Assembly (NCBI RefSeq): GCF_004634245.1
Contig: NZ_SJTF01000001.1
Coordinates: forward strand, 1 to 64,000
Source: Flavobacterium foetidum
GTDB taxonomy: Bacteria > Bacteroidota > Bacteroidia > Flavobacteriales > Flavobacteriaceae
Reading direction: 5' to 3'
Length of the DNA: 64,000 bases
Below are positions 8,880-19,617 of the stretch, in pieces. Each line of letters begins with the position of its first letter. The first letter of the stretch is position 1. The notes below the pieces were generated by a model. That model was not told the DNA's origin. It made no database searches and saw only the letters and a list, made by a program, of their open reading frames with translations. The translations under genes and the position numbers were made by a program.

Positions 8880-10946
8880 ATGAAATATTATTTAACATTA
8901 TTGTCTTTTGTCCTTTTTATTAATGCAACTGCTTTTTCTCAGGAAAAAGTGGTGAAATATAAAGTTTCGGCAGGAGAAACCATTAATCAGATTGCGCAGA
9001 AATTTAAGGTGACGCCTTATGATATTTACCAGCTGAATCCAGATGCCAGAACAGGTTTGGTTCCGAATTCGGTTTTGCTGATTCCGACCAAATCAGGAGA
9101 GGTTAAAAAAGAGGTTTCTGAAGCCAAAACTGCAACGGCTTCTGGTAAGGAAATTATTCACGAAGTACAGCCAAAAGAGACTTTCTACAGTATTGAGAAA
9201 AAATATGGAATTTCGGACGAAGCTCTAAAAGCGGCAAATCCGTTTTTAGAAAAAACAGGCGTTCAGATTGGTCAGAAACTCGTAATTCCAGCTAAAGGTT
9301 CTGCTCCTAAAACAGTGGCAAAACCGACAAAAGAAAAAGGTTATGAGAAATATGTATATCATGATGTACAGCCAAAAGAAACAAAGTATTCTATTGCAAA
9401 ACAATACAATACGACAATCGAAGATTTAGAAAAACGCAATCCTGAAATTGTTGCTAGCCTTCCTGTCGGATATCGTTTGACAATTTCTGGAACTGCTCCA
9501 AAAACAGAAGCTACTTCGGCCATTTCAGTAAAACCTGCAGAAACCAAAAAAGGGACAGAAGGTTCTAAAAAAACGGTTTCGTACATGGAATATCAGGTAA
9601 AGCCAAAAGAAACATTGTATAGTTTGTCAAGAACTTTTCATTTGTCACAAGACGAACTGCAAGCGCTTAATCCTTCTTTATCTGAGGGTTTGAAGGAAGG
9701 AATGGTTTTAAAAGTTCCTGCGGGATATGTGGCTCCACAACCAATTGTAGCACAACAGCCTGTTGAGAAACCGGCAGAAAAAACTGAAACGCAACCAAGC
9801 GGAAATGGCGGTGGAATCAAAATTTTGGACAAAGTTAAATCTGAGGAAAACAACGCTGAGGTTGTAGCATTAACAAAGAAAAGAGGTATTACAGAACGCA
9901 AAAAAGTAGTTTTGTTGCTTCCTTTCAATCTGGCTAAAATTCAAAGTGACACGGCCGGAACAGCTTCAAGGCTTAAAACGGATAAATTCTTGAATATGAC
10001 TCTTGATTTTTATTCAGGAGCTATGATGGCAATTGATTCGGCAAGAGCGCTTAAGCTTCCAATAGATGTTTCGATTTACGATTCGCAGGAAACCAAAACA
10101 ACTTCGAATGTTTCGGGATTAATAAGTAAATTGCAGAATGCAGATGCTGTAATCGGACCGTTTTATCAAAGCAATGCAGAAGCGACTGCAAATACGCTTC
10201 GTATGTACAACGTTCCTGTGATTTCGCCTCTGTCAAAAGACATTGCAAACCCGATAGATAATTTGTATCAGACAATTCCGTCTATCGATGTGGTCAGAAA
10301 TTCAGTTTTTGATTATATGAGAGCCAAAAACGGAAATATAGTGGCGGTTGTCGACAAGAAAAAAGAATCTGTAATCAATTATATCAAACAAAATCAAAAA
10401 GGAGTTGTTTTTGCTTCTCTAACCGAAACTGGAGCATTGGATGCGGCAAGTTTGAAAAGCCTTTTAATGCCAAACAGAATGAATTATGTCGTAATGGAAA
10501 CGGCAAATACAGCAATGGTTAAGGCAACAATTAAGGCTTTGCTTGATTCTCAAAAAACATGTCAGGTGCAGTTGGTGATTTTAGAGCCAAACAGTACGCT
10601 TGATACAGATGAAATTAATTTTGAGAACCTGATAAAATTGAAATTAATGTTCCCTTCTGTGACACGTGAAAGCGATGAAGAGTCGGTTCTTGTTTTTGAA
10701 AAAGAATACCGTCTTAAAAATAAAGTAAATCCTAATACTTATGCAACAAGAGGATTTGATGTCACTTTTGATACGATGATGCGTTTGGTTCAAGGAAAAA
10801 CATTTCCTGAAACGGCAGATCTTATGACAACGCAGCAGGTAGACAACAAATTTCAATATTACAGAAAAGAAGACGGCGGACACGCCAATAAAGGTGTTTA
10901 CATCTTATATTACGATACTGATTTAACTTTAAAAGAAGCAAATTAA
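8880..10946 (+). CDS. LysM protein with periplasmic-binding-protein-like domain
   Basis: 688 residues. A signal peptide ends near TAFSQ. Four LysM modules follow (about 22-70, 97-142, 158-202 and 238-282), with words such as AGETINQIAQKF, KETFYSIEKKYG and KETLYSLSRTF. After a Pro/Glu-rich linker, the C-terminal half (about 340-688) resembles a type 1 periplasmic binding protein: KKVVLLLPFNLAKI, then DAVIGPFYQSNAEATANTL and VPVISPLSKDIANP. Such folds sense or carry small ligands, and here the protein would be held on peptidoglycan. The stop overlaps the next start (TAATG), so it is cotranscribed with the OsmC gene. Confidence 0.82.
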   Translation: MKYYLTLLSFVLFINATAFSQEKVVKYKVSAGETINQIAQKFKVTPYDIYQLNPDARTGLVPNSVLLIPTKSGEVKKEVSEAKTATASGKEIIHEVQPKETFYSIEKKYGISDEALKAANPFLEKTGVQIGQKLVIPAKGSAPKTVAKPTKEKGYEKYVYHDVQPKETKYSIAKQYNTTIEDLEKRNPEIVASLPVGYRLTISGTAPKTEATSAISVKPAETKKGTEGSKKTVSYMEYQVKPKETLYSLSRTFHLSQDELQALNPSLSEGLKEGMVLKVPAGYVAPQPIVAQQPVEKPAEKTETQPSGNGGGIKILDKVKSEENNAEVVALTKKRGITERKKVVLLLPFNLAKIQSDTAGTASRLKTDKFLNMTLDFYSGAMMAIDSARALKLPIDVSIYDSQETKTTSNVSGLISKLQNADAVIGPFYQSNAEATANTLRMYNVPVISPLSKDIANPIDNLYQTIPSIDVVRNSVFDYMRAKNGNIVAVVDKKKESVINYIKQNQKGVVFASLTETGALDAASLKSLLMPNRMNYVVMETANTAMVKATIKALLDSQKTCQVQLVILEPNSTLDTDEINFENLIKLKLMFPSVTRESDEESVLVFEKEYRLKNKVNPNTYATRGFDVTFDTMMRLVQGKTFPETADLMTTQQVDNKFQYYRKEDGGHANKGVYILYYDTDLTLKEAN

Positions 10947-11347
10947 TGACATCAAAAGTAACCTATTTAGGCGATTTAAGAACAAAATCAATCCACGTGC
11001 AATCGGGAAGCGAAATCATTTCTGATGCACCACTTGATAATAACGGAAAAGGAGAGGCTTTTTCTCCAACAGATACGGTTGCCAATGCGTTGGCAAGTTG
11101 TATGATGACGATAATGGGAATTAAAGCCCGCGATTTGGAAGTAGATTTTACTGGTTCTACAGCCGAAGTAACCAAAATCATGAATGCTGAACCAAGAAGA
11201 ATTGGGGCAATCGAAATTGTTTTTGAAATGCAAGGTGTTGCCGATCAAAAGAACAAAACTATACTGGAACGCGCAGCGATGACGTGTCCGGTGTTTTTAA
11301 GTTTGAGTTCTGAGATAGAAAAGCGAATTACTTTTAACTGGAAATAA
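10946..11347 (+). CDS. OsmC family thiol peroxidase-like protein
   Basis: 133 residues. The OsmC/Ohr fold is recognised by the two redox cysteines: NALASCMMTIMG on the central helix and AAMTCPVFLSLS near the end. Family members reduce organic hydroperoxides in the cytoplasm using dithiols. The start overlaps the stop of the LysM/binding-protein gene by one base (TAATG), so translation is coupled. A strong terminator follows. Confidence 0.9.
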   Translation: MTSKVTYLGDLRTKSIHVQSGSEIISDAPLDNNGKGEAFSPTDTVANALASCMMTIMGIKARDLEVDFTGSTAEVTKIMNAEPRRIGAIEIVFEMQGVADQKNKTILERAAMTCPVFLSLSSEIEKRITFNWK

Positions 11348-11365
11348 TTTTTTTGAAATACATTT

Positions 11366-11398
11366 AAAAGGCGTCTAATTTTTTTAGACGCCTTTTTG
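11366..11398 (+). terminator. Terminator after the LysM-OsmC genes
   Basis: Perfect stem aaaaggcgtcta (11366-11377) with tagacgcctttt (11385-11396), followed by T residues. Confidence 0.88.
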
Positions 11399-11795
11399 TT
11401 TGTCATAAAAGTTTTTTCGCGAAAATATAGACTTTTTAAAAAATATTGATGTTTGTTTTTGAATTACAAAAAACTAACAAAGTTTTCATACCGAATTTAA
11501 TGATTGACGAAAATTAATAGATAATTTTTGTATTGCAAAAAAAATGCAGACATTTGCATAAAATACGCATGCGCTTTTTTAAGTTCATATTCGAATCAAT
11601 ACAATACGTTCGTTATTGATAAAAGTTGTATATTTATATGTTGTTGATTGTTATTTGGTTGTGATGAAATATTCGTCATAATAATGATTCGCAAATATGA
11701 AAACGGCTCTTATTGGTCCAAATGCCTATAAGAGGTCTGAAAATTGCAAAAAAAATGCAAAACCAATAGAATTAAAAAAAATAAAATACTATATC
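11399..11795. other. Non-coding gap before the NagB/LmbE gene
   Basis: About 400 AT-rich bases. An upstream ATG at 11697 would extend the next gene by 33 residues, but that extension (start MKTALIGPNAYKRSE) is not like NagB, so it is treated as leader. No exact TAnnTTTG promoter was found. A small palindromic patch (ttgcataaaatacgcatgcg) lies near 11553-11574. Confidence 0.4.
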
Positions 11796-13724
11796 ATGTT
11801 AAAAAGTAAAATTGACAAAGCAACAGGATTCGAAAAACGATTCGAAAACATCAATACAGTTGTTTTTGAGAATTCAACAGATGCTTCAAAAGCAGTTGCG
11901 CAGGAAATAGCAAACCTGATCAAAGAAAAACAAAAAGAAGGCAAGCCTTGTATTTTAGGTTTGGCAACTGGTTCTTCTCCAAAAGGATTATATGCTGAAT
12001 TAGTACGCCTGCACAAGGAAGAAGGTTTGAGTTTCAAAAATGTAATCAGTTTCAATTTGGATGAATATTATCCAATGGAACCGAATTCAATAAACAGTTA
12101 TGTTCGTTTTATGAAAGAACTTTTGTTTGATCATGTCGATATTCTGCCTGAAAACGCTCACGTTCCAGACGGACTTTTGACTAAAGAGCAAATTGCTGAT
12201 TATTGTGCAGATTACGAAGCTAAAATTGAAGCTTTGGGCGGAATTGATCTTCAGATTCTTGGAATTGGAGGTAACGGACATATCGGTTTTAACGAATCGG
12301 GTTCGCTTCAAAACTCAAAAACTCGTTTGGTGGCTTTAGATCATATTACAAGAGTTGCTGCCAGTAAAGATTTCTTCGGTTTAAATAATACGCCAAGAAC
12401 AGCAATTACACTTGGTGTTAAAAAAATCATGGAAGCAAAAAGAGTAATCTTATTGGCTTGGGGAGAAGGAAAAGCAAATATTGTGAAAAAATCTGTGGAG
12501 GACGAAGTTACAAATCGAGTTCCTGCTTCGTTTTTGCAAGAACATGATGATGCGGTTTTTATTTTAGATAAAGAAGCTTCTTCAAAATTAACAAGAATCA
12601 ACAAGCCTTGGTTGGTAGAAAAAATCATTTGGACAGATAAATTGACTCGTAAGGCAGTTTTAGGATTGGCATTGGATCTTAAAAAACCAATTTTGATGCT
12701 TACAGATGCAGATTATATCGAAAATGGTATGAGCGATTTGTTGGCAGATTCAGGTCCGGCTTATGATATCAATATTAAGATTTTCAATAAATTACAAAAT
12801 ACAATTACGGGTTGGCCAGGCGGAAAACCAAATGCAGACGATTCAAACCGTCCAGAAAGAGCAGAACCGGCTAAAAAACGCGTATTGATTTTCAGTCCAC
12901 ACCCAGACGATGATATTATTAGTATGGGAGGAACTTTTATGCGTCTTCAAGAGCAAGGTCATGAAGTGCATGTTGCTTACCAGACATCTGGAAATATCGC
13001 AGTTGCAGACGACGAGGCACTGCGTTTTGCAAGATTCGTAATTGATTATAACGAGAAATTCGGAATCAAAAGCGAAGAGGCTGATAACATTTACAAAAAG
13101 GCAGAAGCTTTCCTAGAAAACAAGAAGAACAGCGAAATTGATATTCCAGAAGTTCGTTACATTAAGGGTTTAATCAGAAAAGGAGAGGCGAGAGCAACAA
13201 GTTATTTTGTCGGACTTCCTGATTCTCAGATTCATTTTATGGAATTGCCTTTCTATGAAACCGGAACAATCGAGAAAAAACCAATCGGAGCAGAAGATAT
13301 CCAGCTAACAGTTGATTTGATTGAGAAAATTAAACCACATCAGATTTATGCAGCTGGAGATTTAGCAGATCCACACGGAACGCATAAAGTTTGTCTAGAT
13401 GCTATTTTTGAAGCCGTAAGAGTTTTAAAACCAAAAGAATTCATGAACGACTGCTGGCTTTGGTTGTACCGTGGAGCTTGGCAGGAATGGGGAATTGACG
13501 AAGTTGAAATGGCAGTTCCAATGAGTCCGGACCAAGTTCTGGCAAAACGTCACGGAATCTTCAAACACCAATCTCAAAAAGACGGAGTTGTTTTTCAGGG
13601 AACAGATGCAAGAGAGTTCTGGCAGAGAGCCGAAGACAGAAACCGCGAAACAGCTGACTTGTACCAACAATTAGGTTTGGCAACCTATGCAGCAATGGAA
13701 GCTTTTGTGAGATGGCATTATTAA
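11796..13724 (+). CDS. nagB: Glucosamine-6-phosphate deaminase fused to LmbE/PIG-L deacetylase domain
   Basis: 642 residues from the ATG at 11796. The first 270 residues are NagB: GLATGSSPKGLY, the NLDEYYPM active-site loop and LGIGGNGHIGFNE. NagB converts glucosamine-6-phosphate to fructose-6-phosphate and ammonia. The second half (about 395-642) is a zinc-dependent LmbE/PIG-L type N-deacetylase domain with the metal motif SPHPDDD and a later DPHGTHK. The fusion would link deacetylation of an N-acetylated sugar to deamination. Two-domain NagB proteins of about 640 residues are usual in Bacteroidota. The substrate of the second domain is not established from sequence. Confidence 0.93.
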   Translation: MLKSKIDKATGFEKRFENINTVVFENSTDASKAVAQEIANLIKEKQKEGKPCILGLATGSSPKGLYAELVRLHKEEGLSFKNVISFNLDEYYPMEPNSINSYVRFMKELLFDHVDILPENAHVPDGLLTKEQIADYCADYEAKIEALGGIDLQILGIGGNGHIGFNESGSLQNSKTRLVALDHITRVAASKDFFGLNNTPRTAITLGVKKIMEAKRVILLAWGEGKANIVKKSVEDEVTNRVPASFLQEHDDAVFILDKEASSKLTRINKPWLVEKIIWTDKLTRKAVLGLALDLKKPILMLTDADYIENGMSDLLADSGPAYDINIKIFNKLQNTITGWPGGKPNADDSNRPERAEPAKKRVLIFSPHPDDDIISMGGTFMRLQEQGHEVHVAYQTSGNIAVADDEALRFARFVIDYNEKFGIKSEEADNIYKKAEAFLENKKNSEIDIPEVRYIKGLIRKGEARATSYFVGLPDSQIHFMELPFYETGTIEKKPIGAEDIQLTVDLIEKIKPHQIYAAGDLADPHGTHKVCLDAIFEAVRVLKPKEFMNDCWLWLYRGAWQEWGIDEVEMAVPMSPDQVLAKRHGIFKHQSQKDGVVFQGTDAREFWQRAEDRNRETADLYQQLGLATYAAMEAFVRWHY

Positions 13725-13725
13725 A

Positions 13726-13762
13726 AGGCTCTAAGTTGCTAAGATTCTAAGATTCTGAGTTT
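13726..13762. repeat. Intergenic 'ctaag' repeat copy
   Basis: Tandem ctaag words (ctctaagttgctaagattct, then aagattctgag) follow the NagB stop. This is the same word family as at 4995-5090. Confidence 0.4.
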
Positions 13763-13821
13763 TTTTATTCTTTTGATTTAATAATCTGTGTGAATCATTT
13801 TAATCTGTGGCAAATTAATAA

Positions 13822-13829
13822 TAGCTTTG
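13822..13829 (+). promoter_or_regulatory. Candidate -7 element for the DUF3820 gene
   Basis: TAGCTTTG matches TAnnTTTG. Transcription would start near 13835, placing the 13831-13878 hairpin at the very 5' end of the message. Confidence 0.35.
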
Positions 13830-13830
13830 C

Positions 13831-13878
13831 AAAAGAAGCAAGAAAGAGAATTCTATATTCTTTGTTCTTGCTTCTTTT
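13831..13878 (+). terminator. 14-bp hairpin with T-run
   Basis: Perfect inverted repeat aaaagaagcaagaa (13831-13844) and ttcttgcttctttt (13865-13878) with a 20-nt loop, followed by further T residues. It could end the NagB transcript. If the promoter at 13822 is used, it instead folds in the leader of the DUF3820 gene, 11 nt before the ATG. Confidence 0.6.
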
Positions 13879-13889
13879 TTCTTTTAAAA

Positions 13890-14120
13890 ATGGAACAAGA
13901 CAAAAAACAACTCATAAAATTAGCGCACACCAAAATGCCTTTCGGGAAATACGAAGGAAAATATTTAATAGATCTTCCAGAGTATTATGTGGTTTGGTAT
14001 CATAATAAAGGTTTTCCAAAAGGAGAATTAGGGCAGCAATTGCAATTGATTTATGAATTGAAATTAAATGGTTTGGAAGAATTGATTCGGAATATCAAGA
14101 AACAATATCCGAAACCTTAA
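13890..14120 (+). CDS. DUF3820 family small protein
   Basis: 76 residues from the ATG at 13890. The DUF3820 signature is clear: KMPFGKYEGKYLIDLPEYYVVW. The biochemical role of this family is not established to my knowledge. Longer reading frames from 13827 or 13790 run through the upstream hairpin and are rejected. It is monocistronic. Confidence 0.85.
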   Translation: MEQDKKQLIKLAHTKMPFGKYEGKYLIDLPEYYVVWYHNKGFPKGELGQQLQLIYELKLNGLEELIRNIKKQYPKP

Positions 14121-14290
14121 ATAATTAGATAATGGGAAAATTAGATAATTAGATAATGTTTAGAAAGATAATATTAAAATATTGCTTAAAAGTTAATTTA
14201 ATTCATTGTTTTTTAATTATCACTTATCTATTTCTTAAATTTTCTAATTGAGACATTTTCTAATTTTCTAATTAGCAAATTGTCTAATTA
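14121..14290. repeat. AT-rich intergenic repeat before pyrG
   Basis: Words of the form aattagataattagataatg on the left and cattttctaattttctaatt on the right form a loose foldback of about 160 bp. No reading frame of note. Confidence 0.35.
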
Positions 14291-14291
14291 A

Positions 14292-15956
<1,665 letters not shown>

Positions 15957-16036
15957 TAATAATATTCTAAGAGGTTGTAACTTTTAAGCTAAAGACCTAC
16001 TAATAACTTCTAACGAATAACTTTTTTAAATTAATA

Positions 16037-17947
16037 ATGGAAGAAAAAAAATTAGACCTTAATTCAATCATTGGTTTTGTATTGATATTCGGAATTTTGC
16101 TTTGGATCATGTATCAAAATCAACCTTCTGAAAAAGAAATTGCTGCTGAAAAAGCCAAGAAAGAATTAGTAGCTAAACAAGAAGCACAAGCTAAAGCAGA
16201 TAAAGCCAAAACAGCATCGTTGCCAGTTGCTGCAACACCTGGAGATACACTTCAGCTAGCACAATTGCAAAAAACTTTAGGCGGATTTGCTTATTCTGCA
16301 ACACTTCCTTCTGCAAAAGAAGCTTTTACTACAATCGAAAATGAGAAATTAAGATTGAAAATCGCTAATAAAGGTGGTTATATTGTTGAAGCAACTTTAA
16401 AAGAATTCGAAAGATTAAGAAAAGGTTCAGGTCAATTAGTTGAATTAATCAAAAACAATAATTCAAACTTAAATCTACAGCTTCTTACAACAGACAACAG
16501 AACATTAAATTCTAAAGATTTGTATTTTGAGCCAACTTTAGAAAAAATTGGTGCAGATCAGGTTTTGTCTATGCGTCTGAAAGCGGGTGCCAACGAATTT
16601 TTAGAGTATAAATACATCCTTAAGCCAAACGATTACTTAGTTGGTTTTGACATTCGTTCTCAAGGGTTGAATAAGGTTCTGAATGGTGCTAAACCAATTG
16701 ATTTGCAGTGGGATTTGAAAACTTACAGAAACGAAAAAAGTGTTTCGTATGAAAATCGATACGCCGAAATCTATTATGAGCATGAAGATGGTAAAATCAA
16801 TTATGCAGGTTTAGGTAAACATGAAGAAGAAAGCGTTGACAAAGTGAGCTTTTTAGCTTATAAACAGCACTTTTTTACTTCTATTTTGCGAACAGAAAAG
16901 CCATTTGAAAATGCAAAAATAGAGTCGGTTAATCTAGTTAACGACGAAAAAATCGATACTGTTTTTACTAAGCAATTTAAAGCGAATGTTCCTTTAGCAT
17001 TTAGTAATGGCGAAATTGATTATAAAATGCAATGGTACTTTGGTCCTGCAGATTATAAAGTCTTAAAAACATACGATAAAAATTTCCAAAAAATCATTCC
17101 ATTAGGATGGGGAATTTTTGGATGGATCAACAAGCTGATTTTCGTTCCGTTATTTGCATTTTTAAGTTCTACAATCGGACTTTCATTAGGAATCGCAATC
17201 ATCATCTTTACAATTATCATCAAATTGGCTATGTCGCCGATTACCTATAAATCGTTCCTGTCTCAGGCTAAAATGAAAGTTTTAAGACCTGATATTGCAG
17301 AGTTGGGAGAGAAATACAAAAAAGACCCAATGAAGAAACAACAGGAGACAATGAAATTGTACAATAAAGCGGGAGTAAACCCGATGGCAGGATGTATCCC
17401 GGCATTGATTCAACTTCCGTTTATGTATGCATCGTTCCAGTTTTTCCCTGCGGCTTTTGAGTTAAGACAAAAAGGATTCCTTTGGGCAGACGATTTATCA
17501 TCTTTTGACTCTGTAGTGAAGTTGCCGTTCAGTATTCCTGTTTATGGAGACCATATCAGTTTGTTTCCGATTTTGGCGGCAATTGCGATTTTCTTCTACA
17601 TGAAAATGACATCTGGAGATCAGCAAATGGCAGCGCCACAACAGGAAGGTATGCCGGATATGGCAAAAATGATGAAAATCATGATTTATGTTTCACCATT
17701 AATGATGTTGCTTTTCTTTAATAATTATGGTGCTGGATTAAGTTTGTATAACTTTATTTCGAACTTAATTACAATCGGAATTATGTTTGTAATCAAAAAT
17801 TACATTGTTGACAGCGAGAAAATTCACGCTCAGATTCAAGAAAACAAACAAAGAGAGCCTAAAAAGCCAAGTAAATTCCAACAACGTCTTCAGGAAGTTA
17901 TGGAGCAGCAGGAAGCGGCTAAAAAAGCTCAGAACAGAAAAAAATAA
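16037..17947 (+). CDS. yidC: Membrane protein insertase YidC
   Basis: 636 residues. YidC inserts and folds inner-membrane proteins with or without SecYEG. A first transmembrane segment is at about 7-22 (IIGFVLIFGILLWIMY). An Ala/Lys linker and a large periplasmic beta-sandwich domain (about 95-345) follow. The conserved five-helix insertase core starts near GWGIFGWINKLIFVPLF, with SPITYKSFLSQAKMK and MAGCIPALIQLPFMYASF as the conserved loops. The Lys/Arg/Gln-rich C-terminal tail is usual. It is likely cotranscribed with pyrG and is followed by a terminator. Confidence 0.97.
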   Translation: MEEKKLDLNSIIGFVLIFGILLWIMYQNQPSEKEIAAEKAKKELVAKQEAQAKADKAKTASLPVAATPGDTLQLAQLQKTLGGFAYSATLPSAKEAFTTIENEKLRLKIANKGGYIVEATLKEFERLRKGSGQLVELIKNNNSNLNLQLLTTDNRTLNSKDLYFEPTLEKIGADQVLSMRLKAGANEFLEYKYILKPNDYLVGFDIRSQGLNKVLNGAKPIDLQWDLKTYRNEKSVSYENRYAEIYYEHEDGKINYAGLGKHEEESVDKVSFLAYKQHFFTSILRTEKPFENAKIESVNLVNDEKIDTVFTKQFKANVPLAFSNGEIDYKMQWYFGPADYKVLKTYDKNFQKIIPLGWGIFGWINKLIFVPLFAFLSSTIGLSLGIAIIIFTIIIKLAMSPITYKSFLSQAKMKVLRPDIAELGEKYKKDPMKKQQETMKLYNKAGVNPMAGCIPALIQLPFMYASFQFFPAAFELRQKGFLWADDLSSFDSVVKLPFSIPVYGDHISLFPILAAIAIFFYMKMTSGDQQMAAPQQEGMPDMAKMMKIMIYVSPLMMLLFFNNYGAGLSLYNFISNLITIGIMFVIKNYIVDSEKIHAQIQENKQREPKKPSKFQQRLQEVMEQQEAAKKAQNRKK

Positions 17948-17953
17948 TCTTCA

Positions 17954-17985
17954 TAAAAAAATCTCGATTTATCGGGATTTTTTTA
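17954..17985 (+). terminator. yidC terminator
   Basis: aaaaaaatctcga pairs with tcgggattttttt (17972-17984) with one G-U pair, six bases after the yidC stop. Confidence 0.75.
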
Positions 17986-18037
17986 TACCATTATAATTTA
18001 CGATTCAGATTTTCGTTAAGCTTAAAAACATAATTTT

Positions 18038-18763
18038 ATGATATCTAAAAAAATCATACTGGGATTGATCTTTATTCAAACGTTATTTTTGAATGCTCAG
18101 ACTGCTTTGAACAAAGTCGATGCTGAAGGGAAAAAGGACGGACTTTGGAAAGGAACTTATGCCGAATCTAAACGTCCGCGCTACGAAGGAACTTTCAGCC
18201 ACGGAAAAGAAACAGGTATTTTTAAATTTTTTGACGATACCAAAAAAGGAGATGTAATTGCTACACGTGATTTTAGTGCAAATGACGGAAGTTCGTACAC
18301 TATTTTTTACGATCAGAATAAAAACATAGTGAGCGAAGGCAAAGAAATCGGAAAAGCAAGAGAAGGAGAATGGAAATATTACCATAAAGCTTCGAAAGTT
18401 TTGATGAGCGTTGAAAATTATAAGAACGGAGTTTTGCACGGAGCGAAAATTATTTATTATCCGAATGCAAAAGTTGCCGAAGAAATGAATTTTGTAAAAG
18501 GCATGAAAGAGGGGCCGTATAAAAAAATAGGACAAGACGGAACATTACTTGAGCAAGCGGTGTATAAGAACAATGAATACGACGGCGATGCGGTCTTTTA
18601 TGATTCTGACGGAACAATCGCTTCTAAAGGAAAGTTTGTTAAGGGAAAAAAAGCCGGAATCTGGCAGTTTTACCAAAAAGGCAAATTGACAAAAGAGGTC
18701 AATATGAGTGATCCTAAAAATACCAATAAAGCTTCTGAGAAAGGACCTGCACCTAAAAAATAA
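18038..18763 (+). CDS. Secreted MORN/YwqK-like repeat protein
   Basis: 241 residues. A signal peptide ends near LFLNAQ. The rest is a series of roughly 20-24 residue beta-hairpin repeats (for example GKKDGLWKGTYAESKRPRYEG, GKAREGEWKYYHKASKVL, GVLHGAKIIYYPNAKVAEE). These resemble the MORN-like 'YwqK family' repeats. Database entries of this kind are often labelled toxin-antitoxin antitoxins, but a signal peptide makes a cytoplasmic antitoxin role unlikely. The same repeat type makes up most of the giant protein at 29973-33227. Confidence 0.75.
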   Translation: MISKKIILGLIFIQTLFLNAQTALNKVDAEGKKDGLWKGTYAESKRPRYEGTFSHGKETGIFKFFDDTKKGDVIATRDFSANDGSSYTIFYDQNKNIVSEGKEIGKAREGEWKYYHKASKVLMSVENYKNGVLHGAKIIYYPNAKVAEEMNFVKGMKEGPYKKIGQDGTLLEQAVYKNNEYDGDAVFYDSDGTIASKGKFVKGKKAGIWQFYQKGKLTKEVNMSDPKNTNKASEKGPAPKK

Positions 18764-18782
18764 TGTTAGGCCAAACTTTATT

Positions 18783-18996
18783 ATGACTATGCACTACTCT
18801 TGCTTAATTTTGAAAATAGCACGCGGATGATACAGATTCGCTAACGCGAAGACACGGATCAAAACGGATTTTGTATTAATCTGTATAAAATTTAGAGATA
18901 AAATCCGTTTGAATCTGCGTTTTTACGAAGTAAATATGTTTTATCCGTGTCATTAATACGTTTTAGTAATTATTAGTTCATCTAGCGTGTAGTCAT
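18783..18996. repeat. 214-bp foldback element
   Basis: Terminal arms atgactatgcacta (18783-18796) and tagcgtgtagtcat (18983-18996) are inverted copies at 12 of 14 positions. Inside are nested inverted words (acacggatcaaaacggatt against aatccgtttgaatctgcg). It contains no coding sequence and fills nearly all of the 18764-19059 gap. It resembles a non-autonomous foldback element. Confidence 0.6.
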
Positions 18997-19029
18997 AAAA
19001 AAATAAAAATAGGAAAAGGAATATTTTTT

Positions 19030-19037
19030 TACATTTG
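19030..19037 (+). promoter_or_regulatory. Promoter -7 element of the DUF4956 gene
   Basis: TACATTTG matches TAnnTTTG, 22 nt before the ATG at 19060. Confidence 0.45.
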
Positions 19038-19059
19038 AGTAGCCAATTTATTCTGACCA

Positions 19060-19617
19060 ATGGATATAAACGAACTTTTAGGACGATTTTTGCTTTTGTT
19101 TTTTTCAATTCTGGTTTTGTATTTTTTCTCCAACAGAAAAGATAACGAAACTATAAATCCATTGATGGTTATTGTTGGCCTTTGTACTTTTTCGCTCTGT
19201 TATTTGTTTACGAAAATCGAAATAGGAGTAGGAATAGGGTTTGGGTTGTTTGCTATTTTTTCGATACTTCGTTTTCGAACGCAATCTTTTACCGTAAATG
19301 CCATAATTTTTCTTTTTGCGACAATAACATTATCTATTTTAGATATTATGTATCCGTTTGAAAAGATTGAGCTGTTGCTTTTCTTTCAAACCATAATAAT
19401 CGGTTTTTATATCATTGCCTCGATTATTGTCAATAAAAAAGCCTCAAAATACCTGAATTCTGTTGATGTAAAAATTCCGCTAGACGATAACTTTGCCTTA
19501 AATTCTGTATACATTCGTAAATCAATTCAAGAAAAAATTAAGATAGAAGAATTTGATTTTAGAATTGTGCTAATCAATACGGCAACTAACGAAATAGATT
19601 TATTGGTTTTCTATTAA
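19060..19617 (+). CDS. DUF4956 membrane protein
   Basis: 185 residues with about four transmembrane helices in the first 140 residues and a soluble C-terminal part. The family signature GFGLFAIFSILRFRTQSF follows the third helix. DUF4956 proteins are often found beside polyphosphate polymerase-like (VTC) genes, but none is seen here. The 3' end overlaps the convergent PEP-synthase-like gene by 4 bp. Confidence 0.85.
   Translation: MDINELLGRFLLLFFSILVLYFFSNRKDNETINPLMVIVGLCTFSLCYLFTKIEIGVGIGFGLFAIFSILRFRTQSFTVNAIIFLFATITLSILDIMYPFEKIELLLFFQTIIIGFYIIASIIVNKKASKYLNSVDVKIPLDDNFALNSVYIRKSIQEKIKIEEFDFRIVLINTATNEIDLLVFY

Noticed and set aside
11697..11795. N-terminal extension of the NagB/LmbE protein
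   Set aside because: The 33 extra residues do not resemble NagB, and the inner ATG at 11796 gives the usual family start.
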